Positions 55,733 through 64,000 of a stretch of DNA of 64,000 nucleotides are shown here, one piece after another. The stretch comes from Streptomyces sp. SCSIO 30461. Lineage in GTDB: Bacteria > Actinomycetota > Actinomycetes > Streptomycetales > Streptomycetaceae. The notes beneath the pieces are model-generated. The model was not told the DNA's origin, searched no databases, and saw only the letters and a program-made list of their open reading frames with translations. The translations under genes and the position numbers were made by a program. The stretch spans positions 6,092,001 through 6,156,000 of the forward strand of contig NZ_CP146101.1 in the NCBI RefSeq assembly GCF_037023745.1, read 5' to 3'. Each line of letters opens with the position of its first letter. Within the stretch, counting starts at the first letter, position 1.

Positions 55733-56728
55733 ATGACGCGAAGCGACAAGAACGCCGTCGAGGTACGTGGCCTCGTGAAGCACTACGGCGAGACGAAAGC
55801 CCTGGACGGGGTCGACCTCGACGTCCGCGAAGGCACGGTGCTCGGGGTCCTCGGGCCGAACGGGGCGGGCAAGACCACACTGGTGCGCTGCCTCTCCACG
55901 CTCGTCGTCCCGGACGCCGGGCGTGCCACCGTCGCCGGTCTCGACGTGGTCCGGCAGCCGCGCAGGGTGCGCTGCACGATCGGGCTGACCGGACAGTACG
56001 CATCGGTGGACGAGAAGCTTCCGGGCTGGGAGAACCTCTACATGATCGGGCGGCTGCTCGATCTGTCGCGCAAGGACGCGCGGCACCGGGCCGACGAGCT
56101 GCTGGAGCGGTTCTCCCTCACGGACGCCGCCAAGCGGCCTGCCTCCACCTATTCCGGGGGTATGCGGCGCCGTCTGGACCTGGCGGCGTCGATGATCGGG
56201 CGGCCCGCCGTGCTCTACCTGGACGAGCCGACCACCGGGCTCGACCCTCGCACCCGCAACGAGGTGTGGGACGAGGTCCAGCGGATGGTCGCCGAGGGCG
56301 CCACCGTGCTGCTGACCACGCAGTACATGGAGGAGGCCGAGCAGCTGGCCGACGCACTGACGGTCATCGACCGCGGCCGGGTCATCGCCGAGGGCGCCGT
56401 CCGTGAGCTGAAGGCGAAGGTCGGCGGCCGGACCCTGCGGATCAGGCCCGCCGACCCGGCCGACCTGGTGCCGATGACGGCGGCGATCCGCGAGGCGGGA
56501 CTCGACGGCATCGCGGGCGCACAGGCCGTACCGGACGACGGTGTGCTCTATGTGCCGATCCTCAGCGACGAACAACTGACCGCCGTGGTCGGGCTGCTGG
56601 GCGCCCGCGACCTCGCCATCGCCGATATCGGCACCGACCTGCCCAGCCTGGACGAGGTGTTCCTGGCCCTGACCGGTCAGAAGACGGCGTCCGTCACCGA
56701 CACGATTCCCCAGGAGGTCGCGGCGTGA
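55733..56728 (+). CDS. Drr-type ABC transporter ATP-binding protein
   Basis: A 331-residue ATPase of the daunorubicin-resistance (DrrA) group. Walker A is GPNGAGKTTLVR (about 40-51), the signature is YSGGMRRRLDLA, Walker B is AVLYLDEPTTGLD, and the C-terminal DrrA extension (about 230-331) is present. GLTGQYASVDEKLPGWENLY is typical of the group. No clear ribosome binding site precedes the ATG, and the phased repeats end 20 bases upstream, so the transcript may be very short-leadered or leaderless. It pairs with the permease gene through a 4-nt GTGA overlap to form an exporter of a drug-like or lipid molecule. Confidence 0.93.
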   Translation: MTRSDKNAVEVRGLVKHYGETKALDGVDLDVREGTVLGVLGPNGAGKTTLVRCLSTLVVPDAGRATVAGLDVVRQPRRVRCTIGLTGQYASVDEKLPGWENLYMIGRLLDLSRKDARHRADELLERFSLTDAAKRPASTYSGGMRRRLDLAASMIGRPAVLYLDEPTTGLDPRTRNEVWDEVQRMVAEGATVLLTTQYMEEAEQLADALTVIDRGRVIAEGAVRELKAKVGGRTLRIRPADPADLVPMTAAIREAGLDGIAGAQAVPDDGVLYVPILSDEQLTAVVGLLGARDLAIADIGTDLPSLDEVFLALTGQKTASVTDTIPQEVAA

Positions 56729-57573
56729 GCGCCACCACCGTCCCCCCTGTCACCCCCGTCGCACCGGGCAGCGCACAGGCGCTCGACGACGACAGCAGGA
56801 TCGGACTGCGCGGCAATCTGCGCCATATCGGCGCGCTCGTCCGCCGCAATCTGCTGTGGATCCGGCAGGACCCGGAGTCCATGTTCGACGCGGTACTGAT
56901 GCCGATCGTCTTCGCCCTGCTGTTCGTGTTCGTGTTCGGCGGCTCCGTCGGGGCGTCCCTGGGCGGCGACCGCGCCACGTACGTGGACTATGTGGTGCCC
57001 GGTCTGATGGCGATGATCGGTATGAACATCGCCATGGGCGTGGGCACCGGCTTCAACCAGGACTATCTGAGCGGGGTCATGGACCGTTTCCGGTCCCTGC
57101 CCATCGCCCGGTCGTCGGTGCTGATCGCCAAGGTCGTCGTCGAGTTGCTCCGGATGTCCGTCGCCACGGTGATCCAGCTGGCCGTCGGCTTCCTGCTGGG
57201 CATGTCCGTGTCGCAGGTGTGGGGTCTTGTCGCCGCGTTCGGCCTGTCCGTGGTCTTCAGCTCGTCGGTCATGTGGATCTTCCTCACCATGGGCGTGACC
57301 ATGAAGAGCGCCCAGGCCATCCAGGGCATGGGGTTCCTGGTGCTGATGCCCCTGCAGTTCGGGTCCTCGATCTTCTCGCCGCCCAGCACCATGCCTGGGT
57401 GGCTACGGACCTTCACCGACTACAACCCGATGTCCGCGCTCGCGGACGCGGCGCGAGGTCTGATCCACGGCGGGCCCGTCGCGCACGATGTGTGGGTCAC
57501 GCTCATCTGGTCAGTGGCGATCACCGCGGTGATGGCTCCGATCGCCGTCCGGAAGTTCCGCACGAAGTCCTGA
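56725..57573 (+). CDS. ABC-2 type (DrrB-like) transporter permease
   Basis: A 282-residue membrane subunit. A coupling helix region (LRHIGALVRRNLLWIRQDPE) precedes about six TM segments, starting with FDAVLMPIVFALLFVFVFGG. The DrrB-like loop MDRFRSLPIARSSVLIAKVV is clear, as is YNPMSALADAARGLIHGGPV near the end. Translation is coupled to the ATPase. Its last 53 bases overlap the 3' end of the SARP regulator gene on the other strand, an unusual tail-to-tail overlap of two coding regions. Confidence 0.93.
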   Translation: MSATTVPPVTPVAPGSAQALDDDSRIGLRGNLRHIGALVRRNLLWIRQDPESMFDAVLMPIVFALLFVFVFGGSVGASLGGDRATYVDYVVPGLMAMIGMNIAMGVGTGFNQDYLSGVMDRFRSLPIARSSVLIAKVVVELLRMSVATVIQLAVGFLLGMSVSQVWGLVAAFGLSVVFSSSVMWIFLTMGVTMKSAQAIQGMGFLVLMPLQFGSSIFSPPSTMPGWLRTFTDYNPMSALADAARGLIHGGPVAHDVWVTLIWSVAITAVMAPIAVRKFRTKS

Positions 57574-60500
57574 CGTGCCGCACGTGCCGCTCCACGAGCG
57601 CGACGGCCAGCTCCGCTGTGAGGCTCTCGCCTTCGGCGGAATGGGCAGCCCAGCAGGCGTCGTCCAGCACTGCGCGGGCGGCCCGCTCCGCCCGCTCGCG
57701 TCCCTCGCGGTCCAAGGCCGTCAGGACATGCCCGGCGGGCAGCAGCCGCCGATGCGCACCCAGCAGCCGGGCCGCGTCGGCGGCGGCGCCGTCCTCGTGG
57801 CCACAGGCACCGTCCTCACCGTCACAGGCACCGCCCGTGCCCGCGGCGGGTCCTGTCGGGTCGGCCGGTCCGACAGGAACGCCGATCCTGGCGAGTGCTT
57901 CCGCGGCGGTCGGCAACTGGGTCGCGACCAGATTCGGCGCGACCATCCGGGCTATGGGTGTCATCGCCGACTCCAGCGCCGCGTGGACATGGCCGAGCGC
58001 TTCCGTGTAGCGGCCGTCGAGACAGTCGATCCAGGCCAGCGCTCCGAGGCGGAAGCCGTCGAAGAACGCCAGTGTCTCGGACTGGAAATCGACCGCCAGC
58101 AGGTCCAGTTGCTCGCGGGCTTCGGCGGTACGGCCGTCGAGCCCGAGCAGCATGGAGAAGAAGAGCCGTGCGGTGGGCAGGGCCTCGCCGACCCCTTCGC
58201 CGGTCTGCGCGAGGACATCACGGAAGAGGGCTTCCGCCTCGTCGCGGCGGCCGAGTTCGGTGAGCATCGCCGCCTGCCGGGCGTGCAGATACGGCACCTG
58301 GCTCTCCGCGCCCAAGCGCCGGGCGCGGTCGACGGCGGCGGCGAAGTCCTCAGCAGCGAGGGCGAACTCACCGCGCATCTGCCGCGCTTCCCCACGCGCC
58401 GACAGAGCCCCGGCGGCTCCCCAGAGGTCCCCGATGCGCTCGAAGATCCCCAGACTGCGATCCGCGTCGGCCCGTGCGTCTCCCGGCCATTCGCCGCGGT
58501 TCACCAGCACGTTGGCGCGCATCTGGAGGGCGACACCGAGGTCCCACTCGTAGCCGTACTCCGCGCAGCCCCGTACGGTCTCGTCGATGGTGCGACGCAG
58601 CCGCTCCTCGTCACCGGTGAGCAGGACCGCGTAGAGCCAGAGCGAACCGGGGAAGCGGCAGCTCTGCGGATGGCCGGGGCGATACGCCGAAGCGACCCCG
58701 CGCAGCCGGTCGAGCTGCTCGGGTGTCGTCCAGTCCTCGGCCCGGTGCTCCATGCTGCAGATGCCGATCAACCGCACCCCGCGCCTGGCCTCCTCGCGAA
58801 GCCCGGCGTCGAACGGCGGCGGAGTGTCGATCACCCTCACACGCAGCGGCTCGGCGGGGACGACGGGAGCGGCGAACGGATCAGGCCCGAGTGCCGCCAC
58901 AGCGCGCGACCACTGCCGGGCGGGAGCGCGCAGGTCGCGCATCTGCCAGTACCAGGCCAGCGACAGCACGAGGCACAGCGCCTCGTCCTCGTCACCGGCG
59001 GCGGTGGCCCGGTGCAGCGCCGTATGCAGATTCTCACGTTCCCGCCCCAGCCGCGCGACGGCCTCGATCTGTCCCGGACCGCGCAGCAACGGGTCGGTGC
59101 GGCGGGCGAGTTCCCGGTAGTACACGAGATGCGCCCGCTCGGCCTCCGACCGGTCGCCGGCCTCGTCGAGCCGCTCGGCGGCGTATTCCCCTACGGTTTC
59201 GAGCAGTTGGTAGCGCATCATCCCGTCCTCCGAGGGGACGGCGACGACAAGGGACTTGTCGACGAGGGCGCCGAGCAGGGGGAGCACGTCCCGGGCGTCG
59301 GCCACTCGCCCCGGCGCTTCGAGGCGGCGTGTGCCGCGCGGGCCGGGCAGCGCGCAGACCGCCTCCGCGGCTTCGAGGTCGCAGCCGCGGGCGAAGACCG
59401 CGAGGCGGCGCAGGACGGTGCGTTCTGCCTCGTCGAGCAGTTCCCAGGACCAGTCGACCACCGCGCGCAGAGTCTGCTGGCGCGGCAGGACGGTGCGGCT
59501 GCCGCTGGTCAACAACCGGAAGCGGTCGTCGAGCCGGTCGGCGATCTGCCGGGGCGTCAGCAGCCGCAGCCGGGCGGCGGCGAGTTCGACGGCGAGAGGC
59601 AGACCGTCAAGACGCCGGCAGATCTCAGCCGCCGCAGCAGCCGTGTCATCGTCGGCATCGATCCGGAAGCCGGGGTTCGCCGCCGCACCGCGGTCCGCGA
59701 GCAGCCGCATGGCCATCGGAGCGGGCAGCGGCCCGACCGGCCGTACCACCTCGCCCGGCACGCCGAGGGGTTCCCGGCTGGTCGCGAGGACGGTGAGCCC
59801 GGGGCACTGTTCCAGGAGCCGCTCGCACAGCGCGGCCACCGCGGCCACGAGGTGCTCGCAGTTGTCGAGCACGAGCAGCATGCGACGCCGACCGCAGTGC
59901 TCGGTGAGCCGCACCAGCGGATCACCCCCGTGCCACAGGTCCTCGGCACCGACACCACGCAGCACGGTCTCCCGTGCGCCGACGGCGTTGAGCACGGCCT
60001 CCGGCACGTTGTCCGGGTCGCCGACCGGAGCGAGCTCCGCGAGCCAGACACCGTCCGGATACTCCCCGGCCGTCCGATCGGCGGACTCCTGGGAGAGCCG
60101 GGTCTTGCCCGCGCCACCCGCACCGACGAGGGTGACCAGTCGCGCCCGGCGCAGATCGCCCCGGATGGCCTCGATATCGCTTTCCCGCCCGACGAAACTG
60201 GTCAGCCGGGCACGCAGGTTCCCGGGCGTGGACCCGCCTCTCGGTATGGGCGCGGGGCCTTCCACCGGGGCGGGCACGGGCTCTCCCACCCGCGCGGGCG
60301 CGAGCCCGGTCTGCCCCGCCTGGTACGACCTCGGTGAGGGCTCTCCCACCCGCGCGGGCGCGAGCAGTTCGGCGTGCAGTGCGCGAAGTTCGGGACCCGG
60401 TTCCGTCCCCAGCAGGTCCGACAACTCGCGGCGCACGGACTCGTAGGCCGCCAGCGCCTCGGCCGACCGGCCGACCGCGCGCAGTGCGCGGATCCGCAGG

Positions 60501-61072
60501 GCCTGGAGGGGTTCGTCCAGCGGGTGCTCTCCGCAGAGGGCGGCCAGCGAGGGCAGCGCCTCCCGGGCCCGGCCCAGGGCCATGAAAGCGACCAGGCGGC
60601 TACGGCGGGCTTCGAGGCGGCGGGTCTCCCAGCGGGCGGCCTCCACCGTGCGGTCGGGAAGATCGGCGAGCACCGGTCCGCGCCACAGCGCCAGCGCCTC
60701 GTCCAGCACGTCGACCGCCCGGCCCGGATCGCCTCCGGCCAGCGCCCGGGCCCCCTGCTCCGCGAGCCGAGCGAAGTGGTGCAGGTCCACGTCGCCGGCA
60801 TCGACACGCAGCCGGTAGCCGCCTTGCGCGGACACCACTTCCGCGTGCCCCAGTGCGCGGCGGGCCCGCCCGACGAGTGCCTGCAGGGCGCCCGCGGCGT
60901 CGGCCGGTGAATCGCCGTCCCACACCTCGTCGACGAGCAACTCGACCGGCACGGTGCGCCCGGCGCGCAGCGCCAGCACGGTCACGAGGGCGCGCAGCCT
61001 CGCCCCTCCGAGCGCGGCGGGGGTGCCGTCGTCCTGGATGGCCTGTGTGGTGCCGAGTACCCGATATCGCAC
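57521..61072 (-). CDS. SARP-type regulator with NB-ARC ATPase and TPR-like C-terminus
   Basis: A large AfsR-like regulator of 1183 residues from a GTG start (MRYRVLGTTQAI). Order: an OmpR-type winged helix (1-90, LGGARLRALVTVLALRAGRT); the bacterial transcription activation domain (95-240, RWETRRLEARRSRLVAFMAL); a Pro-rich linker with a repeated LAPARVGEP; an NB-ARC/STAND ATPase with P-loop GAGGAGKTRLS (317-327) and LLVLDNCEHL; and a helical repeat sensor to the C-terminus. The linker is encoded by a 28-bp direct repeat at 60-bp period. SARPs activate secondary metabolism or transport genes. The convergent ABC exporter with its phased repeats is the best visible candidate target. Confidence 0.92.
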   Translation of the reverse strand: MRYRVLGTTQAIQDDGTPAALGGARLRALVTVLALRAGRTVPVELLVDEVWDGDSPADAAGALQALVGRARRALGHAEVVSAQGGYRLRVDAGDVDLHHFARLAEQGARALAGGDPGRAVDVLDEALALWRGPVLADLPDRTVEAARWETRRLEARRSRLVAFMALGRAREALPSLAALCGEHPLDEPLQALRIRALRAVGRSAEALAAYESVRRELSDLLGTEPGPELRALHAELLAPARVGEPSPRSYQAGQTGLAPARVGEPVPAPVEGPAPIPRGGSTPGNLRARLTSFVGRESDIEAIRGDLRRARLVTLVGAGGAGKTRLSQESADRTAGEYPDGVWLAELAPVGDPDNVPEAVLNAVGARETVLRGVGAEDLWHGGDPLVRLTEHCGRRRMLLVLDNCEHLVAAVAALCERLLEQCPGLTVLATSREPLGVPGEVVRPVGPLPAPMAMRLLADRGAAANPGFRIDADDDTAAAAAEICRRLDGLPLAVELAAARLRLLTPRQIADRLDDRFRLLTSGSRTVLPRQQTLRAVVDWSWELLDEAERTVLRRLAVFARGCDLEAAEAVCALPGPRGTRRLEAPGRVADARDVLPLLGALVDKSLVVAVPSEDGMMRYQLLETVGEYAAERLDEAGDRSEAERAHLVYYRELARRTDPLLRGPGQIEAVARLGRERENLHTALHRATAAGDEDEALCLVLSLAWYWQMRDLRAPARQWSRAVAALGPDPFAAPVVPAEPLRVRVIDTPPPFDAGLREEARRGVRLIGICSMEHRAEDWTTPEQLDRLRGVASAYRPGHPQSCRFPGSLWLYAVLLTGDEERLRRTIDETVRGCAEYGYEWDLGVALQMRANVLVNRGEWPGDARADADRSLGIFERIGDLWGAAGALSARGEARQMRGEFALAAEDFAAAVDRARRLGAESQVPYLHARQAAMLTELGRRDEAEALFRDVLAQTGEGVGEALPTARLFFSMLLGLDGRTAEAREQLDLLAVDFQSETLAFFDGFRLGALAWIDCLDGRYTEALGHVHAALESAMTPIARMVAPNLVATQLPTAAEALARIGVPVGPADPTGPAAGTGGACDGEDGACGHEDGAAADAARLLGAHRRLLPAGHVLTALDREGRERAERAARAVLDDACWAAHSAEGESLTAELAVALVERHVRHVRTSCGTSGRRSEPSPR
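60278..60365 (-). repeat. 28-bp direct repeat in the regulator linker
   Basis: The two copies, 60278-60305 and 60338-60365, are identical (CTCTCCCACCCGCGCGGGCG within) with an exact 60-bp period, so reading frame is kept. They encode LAPARVGEP twice between the activation and ATPase domains, which suggests slippage in a tolerant linker. Confidence 0.8.
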
Positions 61073-61177
61073 GGGCCCATTGTCATCGATCACCGCAAGG
61101 ACCGACGATGACGCCGATCCACCCGGAGAAGCTACGCTCGCCCCACTCCCTTCCCCCCAGCTCCAGGAGTCCGCCAC

Positions 61178-61984
61178 ATGGCCACCGCCGCGACCCGCAG
61201 CAGCGATCGCCGTATCTCGCCCGTCTTCCTCGGAATCACCGCGATCATGGCGGTCACCGGATGGGCCGTGTGGACCGGCTTCGCACCCAACGCCGGGCTC
61301 GCGGTGTTCCTCTTCGTGACCTCGGCGTGGATCGTCTCGCTGTGCCTGCACGAGTACGCGCACGCCCGCACGGCGCTGCACAGCGGCGATCTCACCATCG
61401 AGGCCAAGGGCTATCTGACGCTCGACCCGCTCAAGTACACGCACGCCCTGCTGAGCATCGTGCTCCCGGTGATCTTCGTGATCATGGGCGGGATCGGCCT
61501 GCCGGGCGGCGCGGTGTTCATCGAGCGGCACCGCATCCGGGGCCGCTGGAGGCACAGCCTGATCTCGGCGGCGGGACCGCTGACGAACATCCTGTTCGCC
61601 GTCGTGTGCACGGCACCGTTCTGGCTGGGCGCACTCGACGGGGTGCCGATGGCGTTCCGCTTCGCGCTGGGCTTCCTCGCGCTGCTCCAGGTGACCGCGG
61701 CGATCCTGAACTTCCTGCCGGTCCCGGGGCTCGACGGCTACGGGGTGATCGAGCCCTGGCTGCCGCACGGCGTCCGGCGCCAGGTGGAGCCGTTCGCCCC
61801 GTTCGGTCTGCTGGCGGTGTTCGGCGTCCTCTTCATCCCGGCGGTGAACGAGGCCTTCTTCGACGCGATCTACACGGTGCTGCGCGCTCTCGGGGTGTCC
61901 GATGTGGAGTCGTACTGCGGGCGGGACCTCTACCGCTTCTGGACCGAGCGGAACCCGGTCTGCGAGACGCTCACCGGCGGGTGA
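61178..61984 (+). CDS. site-2 protease family (M50) metalloprotease
   Basis: A 268-residue membrane protein with CAGGAG nine bases before the ATG. The zinc motif HEYAH (58-62) lies in a TM segment (WIVSLCLHEYAHARTALHSG), and the third-ligand motif is seen as FLPVPGLDGYGVI near residue 185. About six TM segments can be drawn. There is no PDZ domain, so this is the short form found in many actinobacteria. It may cleave membrane-bound regulators; the substrate is unknown. It diverges from the SARP regulator gene with about 105 bp between starts. Confidence 0.92.
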   Translation: MATAATRSSDRRISPVFLGITAIMAVTGWAVWTGFAPNAGLAVFLFVTSAWIVSLCLHEYAHARTALHSGDLTIEAKGYLTLDPLKYTHALLSIVLPVIFVIMGGIGLPGGAVFIERHRIRGRWRHSLISAAGPLTNILFAVVCTAPFWLGALDGVPMAFRFALGFLALLQVTAAILNFLPVPGLDGYGVIEPWLPHGVRRQVEPFAPFGLLAVFGVLFIPAVNEAFFDAIYTVLRALGVSDVESYCGRDLYRFWTERNPVCETLTGG

Positions 61985-61988
61985 GGCC

Positions 61989-62153
61989 TCAGTCGGCCTT
62001 CGCGCGGCGGAAGTAGTAGATCGCCATGTTCGAGGACACACCGGCCATCAGCACCCAGACGATCCCCAGCCAGCTGCCCCGGAAGAAGGCCACCACGGCG
62101 GCGGTGGTGGCGAGCAGGCAGATGACGAGGGCGTAGAGGGCGAGGCGGGGCAT
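61989..62153 (-). CDS. 54-aa membrane protein
   Basis: A short gene found by reading the minus strand: ATG, 54 codons, TGA. MPRLALYALVICLLATTAAV forms TM1, and GIVWVLMAGVSSNMAIYYF forms TM2, with a basic end RRAKAD. AGGAGCC precedes the ATG by about eight bases. Codon use is strongly Streptomyces-like. The stop is four bases past the stop of the convergent protease gene. Function unknown; a two-helix membrane protein. Confidence 0.75.
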   Translation of the reverse strand: MPRLALYALVICLLATTAAVVAFFRGSWLGIVWVLMAGVSSNMAIYYFRRAKAD

Positions 62154-62225
62154 GGGGGTGGGCTCCTGTCCGGTGGTATGTCTCCGGTCCAGTGTCCCCC
62201 ATGCCCGCTGGGCGCCGGACCTCGG

Positions 62226-62936
62226 TCAGACGTCGGTCACCCGCAGGCCCGCGTGGGCCTTGTAGCGGCGGTTCACGGAGATCAGGTTGGCGACAAGCGA
62301 CTCGACCTGGTGCGCGTTGCGCAGCCGCCCGGCGAAGACGCCCCGCATTCCGGGGACTCGGGCCGCGAGGGCCTGCACCAGGTCGGTGTCGGCACGCGAC
62401 TCGCCCAGCACCATCACATCGGTGTCGATCTCCTCGATCGACTCGTCCTGGAGCAGCACGGCGGACAGGTGGTGGAACGCGGCCGTGACCCGGGAGTCGG
62501 GCAGCAGGGCTGCGGCCTGCTCGGCGGCGCTGCCTTCCTCGGGCTTCAGCGCGTAGGCGCCCCTCTTGTCGAAGCCGAGCGGGTTCACACAGTCGATGAC
62601 CAGCTTTCCGGCCAGTACCTCGCGCAGCGACTCCAGGGTCTTGGCGTGACCGTCCCACGGCACGGCCACGATCACCACGTCGCTGCGCCGCGCGCACTCG
62701 GCGTTGTCCGCGCCCTCGATGCCGAGGCCGAGTTCGGCGGCGGCGTTCTCGGCGCGCTCGGCCGCCCTGGAGCCGATGATCACCTTCTGCCCGACACGGG
62801 CCAGCCGGTAGGCGAGCCCGCGGCCCTGGTCGCCGGTGCCGCCGAGGACACCGACGACCAGACCGGAGACGTCGGGGAGCTCCCAGGGGCCCTTCGAGGC
62901 AGGCTTGGGGGCGGCGGCGTTGTCTTGAGAAGTCAT
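62226..62936 (-). CDS. npdG: NADPH-dependent F420 reductase
   Basis: A 236-residue enzyme that passes hydride between NADPH and coenzyme F420, supplying F420H2 or NADPH to cytoplasmic reductions. The Rossmann loop is VGVLGGTGDQGRGLAYRLA (about 28-46), the NADP phosphate site is IIGSRAAERAENAA, and VVIVAVPWDGHAKTL, KLVIDCVNPLG and AAFHHLSAVLL follow, all typical of this family. The first 25 residues are a flexible leader. Actinobacteria make F420 for lipid, antibiotic and xenobiotic reduction. It diverges from an uncharacterised gene with 72 bp between starts. Confidence 0.93.
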   Translation of the reverse strand: MTSQDNAAAPKPASKGPWELPDVSGLVVGVLGGTGDQGRGLAYRLARVGQKVIIGSRAAERAENAAAELGLGIEGADNAECARRSDVVIVAVPWDGHAKTLESLREVLAGKLVIDCVNPLGFDKRGAYALKPEEGSAAEQAAALLPDSRVTAAFHHLSAVLLQDESIEEIDTDVMVLGESRADTDLVQALAARVPGMRGVFAGRLRNAHQVESLVANLISVNRRYKAHAGLRVTDV

Positions 62937-63008
62937 GTGCAGACCTTACGGGTACGTCTTTCGCGTACGTCCCGCGCCGGGGCGGTCCTTGCGGCAGGAT
63001 GCCAGGGC

Positions 63009-63614
63009 ATGGACGCCGTACGTGTCGCGCTGCTGCGGGAGGTGCTCGCCGGGACCGCCTGGCCCGCCGAGGCCCGGCGGTTCGCGGGTGTGCTGCGCTC
63101 GTCGGTCGTACCGCACGGCGGCGGGCTGCTGCTGGTGGGGACGGCGGAGTACGAGCCCTGGCACCTGGCGGCCCATCTCGTCGACGAGGCTGCCTGGTCG
63201 GGCCAGCCCGCGCTGGCCCCGACGCTGGTGCGGCACCGGGTCCGGGCGGGTGATCCGGCGCATCTGGCCGTGGGGCTGGCCCGGGTGGACGCGGCGGGGC
63301 GGGGCGAGACGGTGTTGCTGGTCGCTCCGCAGCGACCGGACGCGACACTGCTCGAACGGGTGCACGACGCGCGCCGCGCCGGGGCGACGGTGCTATCCCT
63401 GGACGCCGGTGATCCGGAGGTGCGGGGACTCGCGCACGAGGCGCTGACGGTGCCCCGGTCCGCGGAAGTGGACCTGGACACCGTCCAGCACCTGATCAGC
63501 GCGGCCACCGGCGAGAACGGCGCCCCACCCGGTGACCGTCGCCGTGGGGGCCTGCGGGCCCGCCTGTCCCGCGTCGCCGACCACCTGACCGCCCCACCGC
63601 CCCCGCGCTGGTAG
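63009..63614 (+). CDS. 201-aa protein of unknown function
   Basis: A soluble protein starting MDAVRVALLREVLAGTAWPA. It has an alternating strand/helix look: GGGLLLVGTAEYEPWHLAAH, LAVGLARVDAAGRGETVLLV, ATVLSLDAGDPEVRGLAHEA. The last 45 residues are basic and Pro-rich (RLSRVADHLTAPPPPRW). I do not recognise a family. No signal peptide or TM segment. Codon use is good, and the first ATG is well placed after the divergent F420 reductase gene. Possibly a regulatory or nucleotide-associated protein, but nothing shows this. Confidence 0.7.
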   Translation: MDAVRVALLREVLAGTAWPAEARRFAGVLRSSVVPHGGGLLLVGTAEYEPWHLAAHLVDEAAWSGQPALAPTLVRHRVRAGDPAHLAVGLARVDAAGRGETVLLVAPQRPDATLLERVHDARRAGATVLSLDAGDPEVRGLAHEALTVPRSAEVDLDTVQHLISAATGENGAPPGDRRRGGLRARLSRVADHLTAPPPPRW

Positions 63615-63678
63615 CCGTCCGGCGAGGTCGGGGCCGTTCAGGGGCACATGCGACCGTGGGCCGGCCCCGGGCAGGGGG

Positions 63679-63909
63679 CTACTCGGGGGCGTCCTCACCT
63701 CGGGGGGCGTCGTGCCAGCGGGGGTCGTTCTCCCACTGGAGGTTCTTCTCGCGGGCCGTCTCCATCGCGTGCTCCGCCTCCGTCCGCGTCGGATACGGCC
63801 CGAAGCGGTCCTTCGCCGGGCATTCCGGCCCCTCCTCGACCTTCTTGTGCTCCAGGCAGTAGTACCACTCGCCCGGCTTGCCCACCGTGCGCTTCTTGAA
63901 CAGGGCCAT
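63679..63909 (-). CDS. 76-aa conserved-looking small protein
   Basis: A compact basic/acidic protein: MALFKKRTVGKPGEWYYCLE then HKKVEEGPECPAKDRFGPYP and TRTEAEHAMETAREKNLQWE. Two Cys and three His lie around a short beta-like stretch; the second half resembles a SPOR-like or ligand-binding mini-fold that ends in NDPRWHD. GGAG stands just upstream of the ATG. I cannot name the family, though the pattern looks like a small protein common in streptomycetes. Strand-beta WYYCLEHKKV plus helix suggests a small alpha/beta fold. Confidence 0.75.
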   Translation of the reverse strand: MALFKKRTVGKPGEWYYCLEHKKVEEGPECPAKDRFGPYPTRTEAEHAMETAREKNLQWENDPRWHDAPRGEDAPE

Positions 63910-64000
63910 CCTCGGCTCCTTCCTCTGTCGCCATGCTGCCTGCCCCGCTGGGCGCTCGCTACGCCGGAGGGCGCTTGCCGACCCCCCGGATAGACTCGCT

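Noticed and set aside
61072..62041. N-terminal extension of the SARP regulator frame to 1506 codons
   Set aside because: The frame is open upstream, but it runs antisense through the site-2 protease gene and the extra residues are low-complexity; the GTG before RYRVLG is the family start.

Overview
The window is high-GC DNA with Streptomyces-type codon use, AGGAGG-like ribosome binding sites, frequent GTG starts and 4-nt gene overlaps. Gene content and order (glnA, glnII, malEFG/malR, glnE, glnA2, nadE, panB) match the nitrogen and maltose region of the Streptomyces core chromosome as I remember it from S. coelicolor. I saw no rRNA, tRNA or CRISPR array.

Layout. 1-1151: part of an IS1182-type transposase. 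1.2-3.3 kb: a small RDD membrane protein diverging from glnA across a well-formed GlnR box. 3.4-9.4 kb: an accessory patch with a strong hairpin, a broken small Cys-rich ORF, and an XRE regulator gene cut by an IS256-type transposase remnant. It also holds an ABM-fold protein and a three-gene minus-strand operon: HxD Fe(II)/2-oxoglutarate oxygenase, SAM methyltransferase, carnitine-type acyltransferase. 9.5-20.4 kb: an ArsC-like protein, an aldo/keto reductase, two secreted proteins with Cys-bounded helical N-termini, GlnII with a second GlnR box, a PepSY/His-rich membrane pair, an epimerase-like protein, a lipoprotein and a TetR regulator.

20.4-37.4 kb is an alpha-glucan utilisation island. 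It encodes a secreted two-catalytic-domain amylase/pullulanase, a secreted alpha-amylase with CBM20, the MalEFG ABC importer, two intracellular GH13 alpha-glucosidases and two LacI regulators with almost the same DNA-binding helix. The two glucosidase genes are inverted copies that share nearly identical DNA tracts, a pattern expected from gene conversion. Palindromic repeats are inserted in frame in several of these genes.

37.4-51.9 kb: a PAP2-type membrane enzyme, GlnE (modifier of GlnA), a VOC protein, GlnA2, a secreted-protein/DUF3105/DUF305 operon, a CBS protein, an alpha/beta hydrolase, a Tat-exported multicopper oxidase lipoprotein, glutamine-dependent NAD synthetase and a membrane-anchored endo/exonuclease-phosphatase. 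52-64 kb: a DHA2 efflux pump translationally coupled to its TetR regulator, panB, a Drr-type ABC exporter, a large SARP-NB-ARC regulator, a site-2 protease, a 54-aa membrane protein, an F420:NADPH reductase and two uncharacterised proteins.

Two systems stand out. First, the oxygenase-methyltransferase-acyltransferase operon looks like an undescribed small-molecule pathway, possibly a hydroxylated, methylated and acylated betaine. Second, four 9-mers at exact 11-bp period upstream of the ABC exporter have the geometry of a SARP binding site, and a SARP gene lies tail to tail with that operon.
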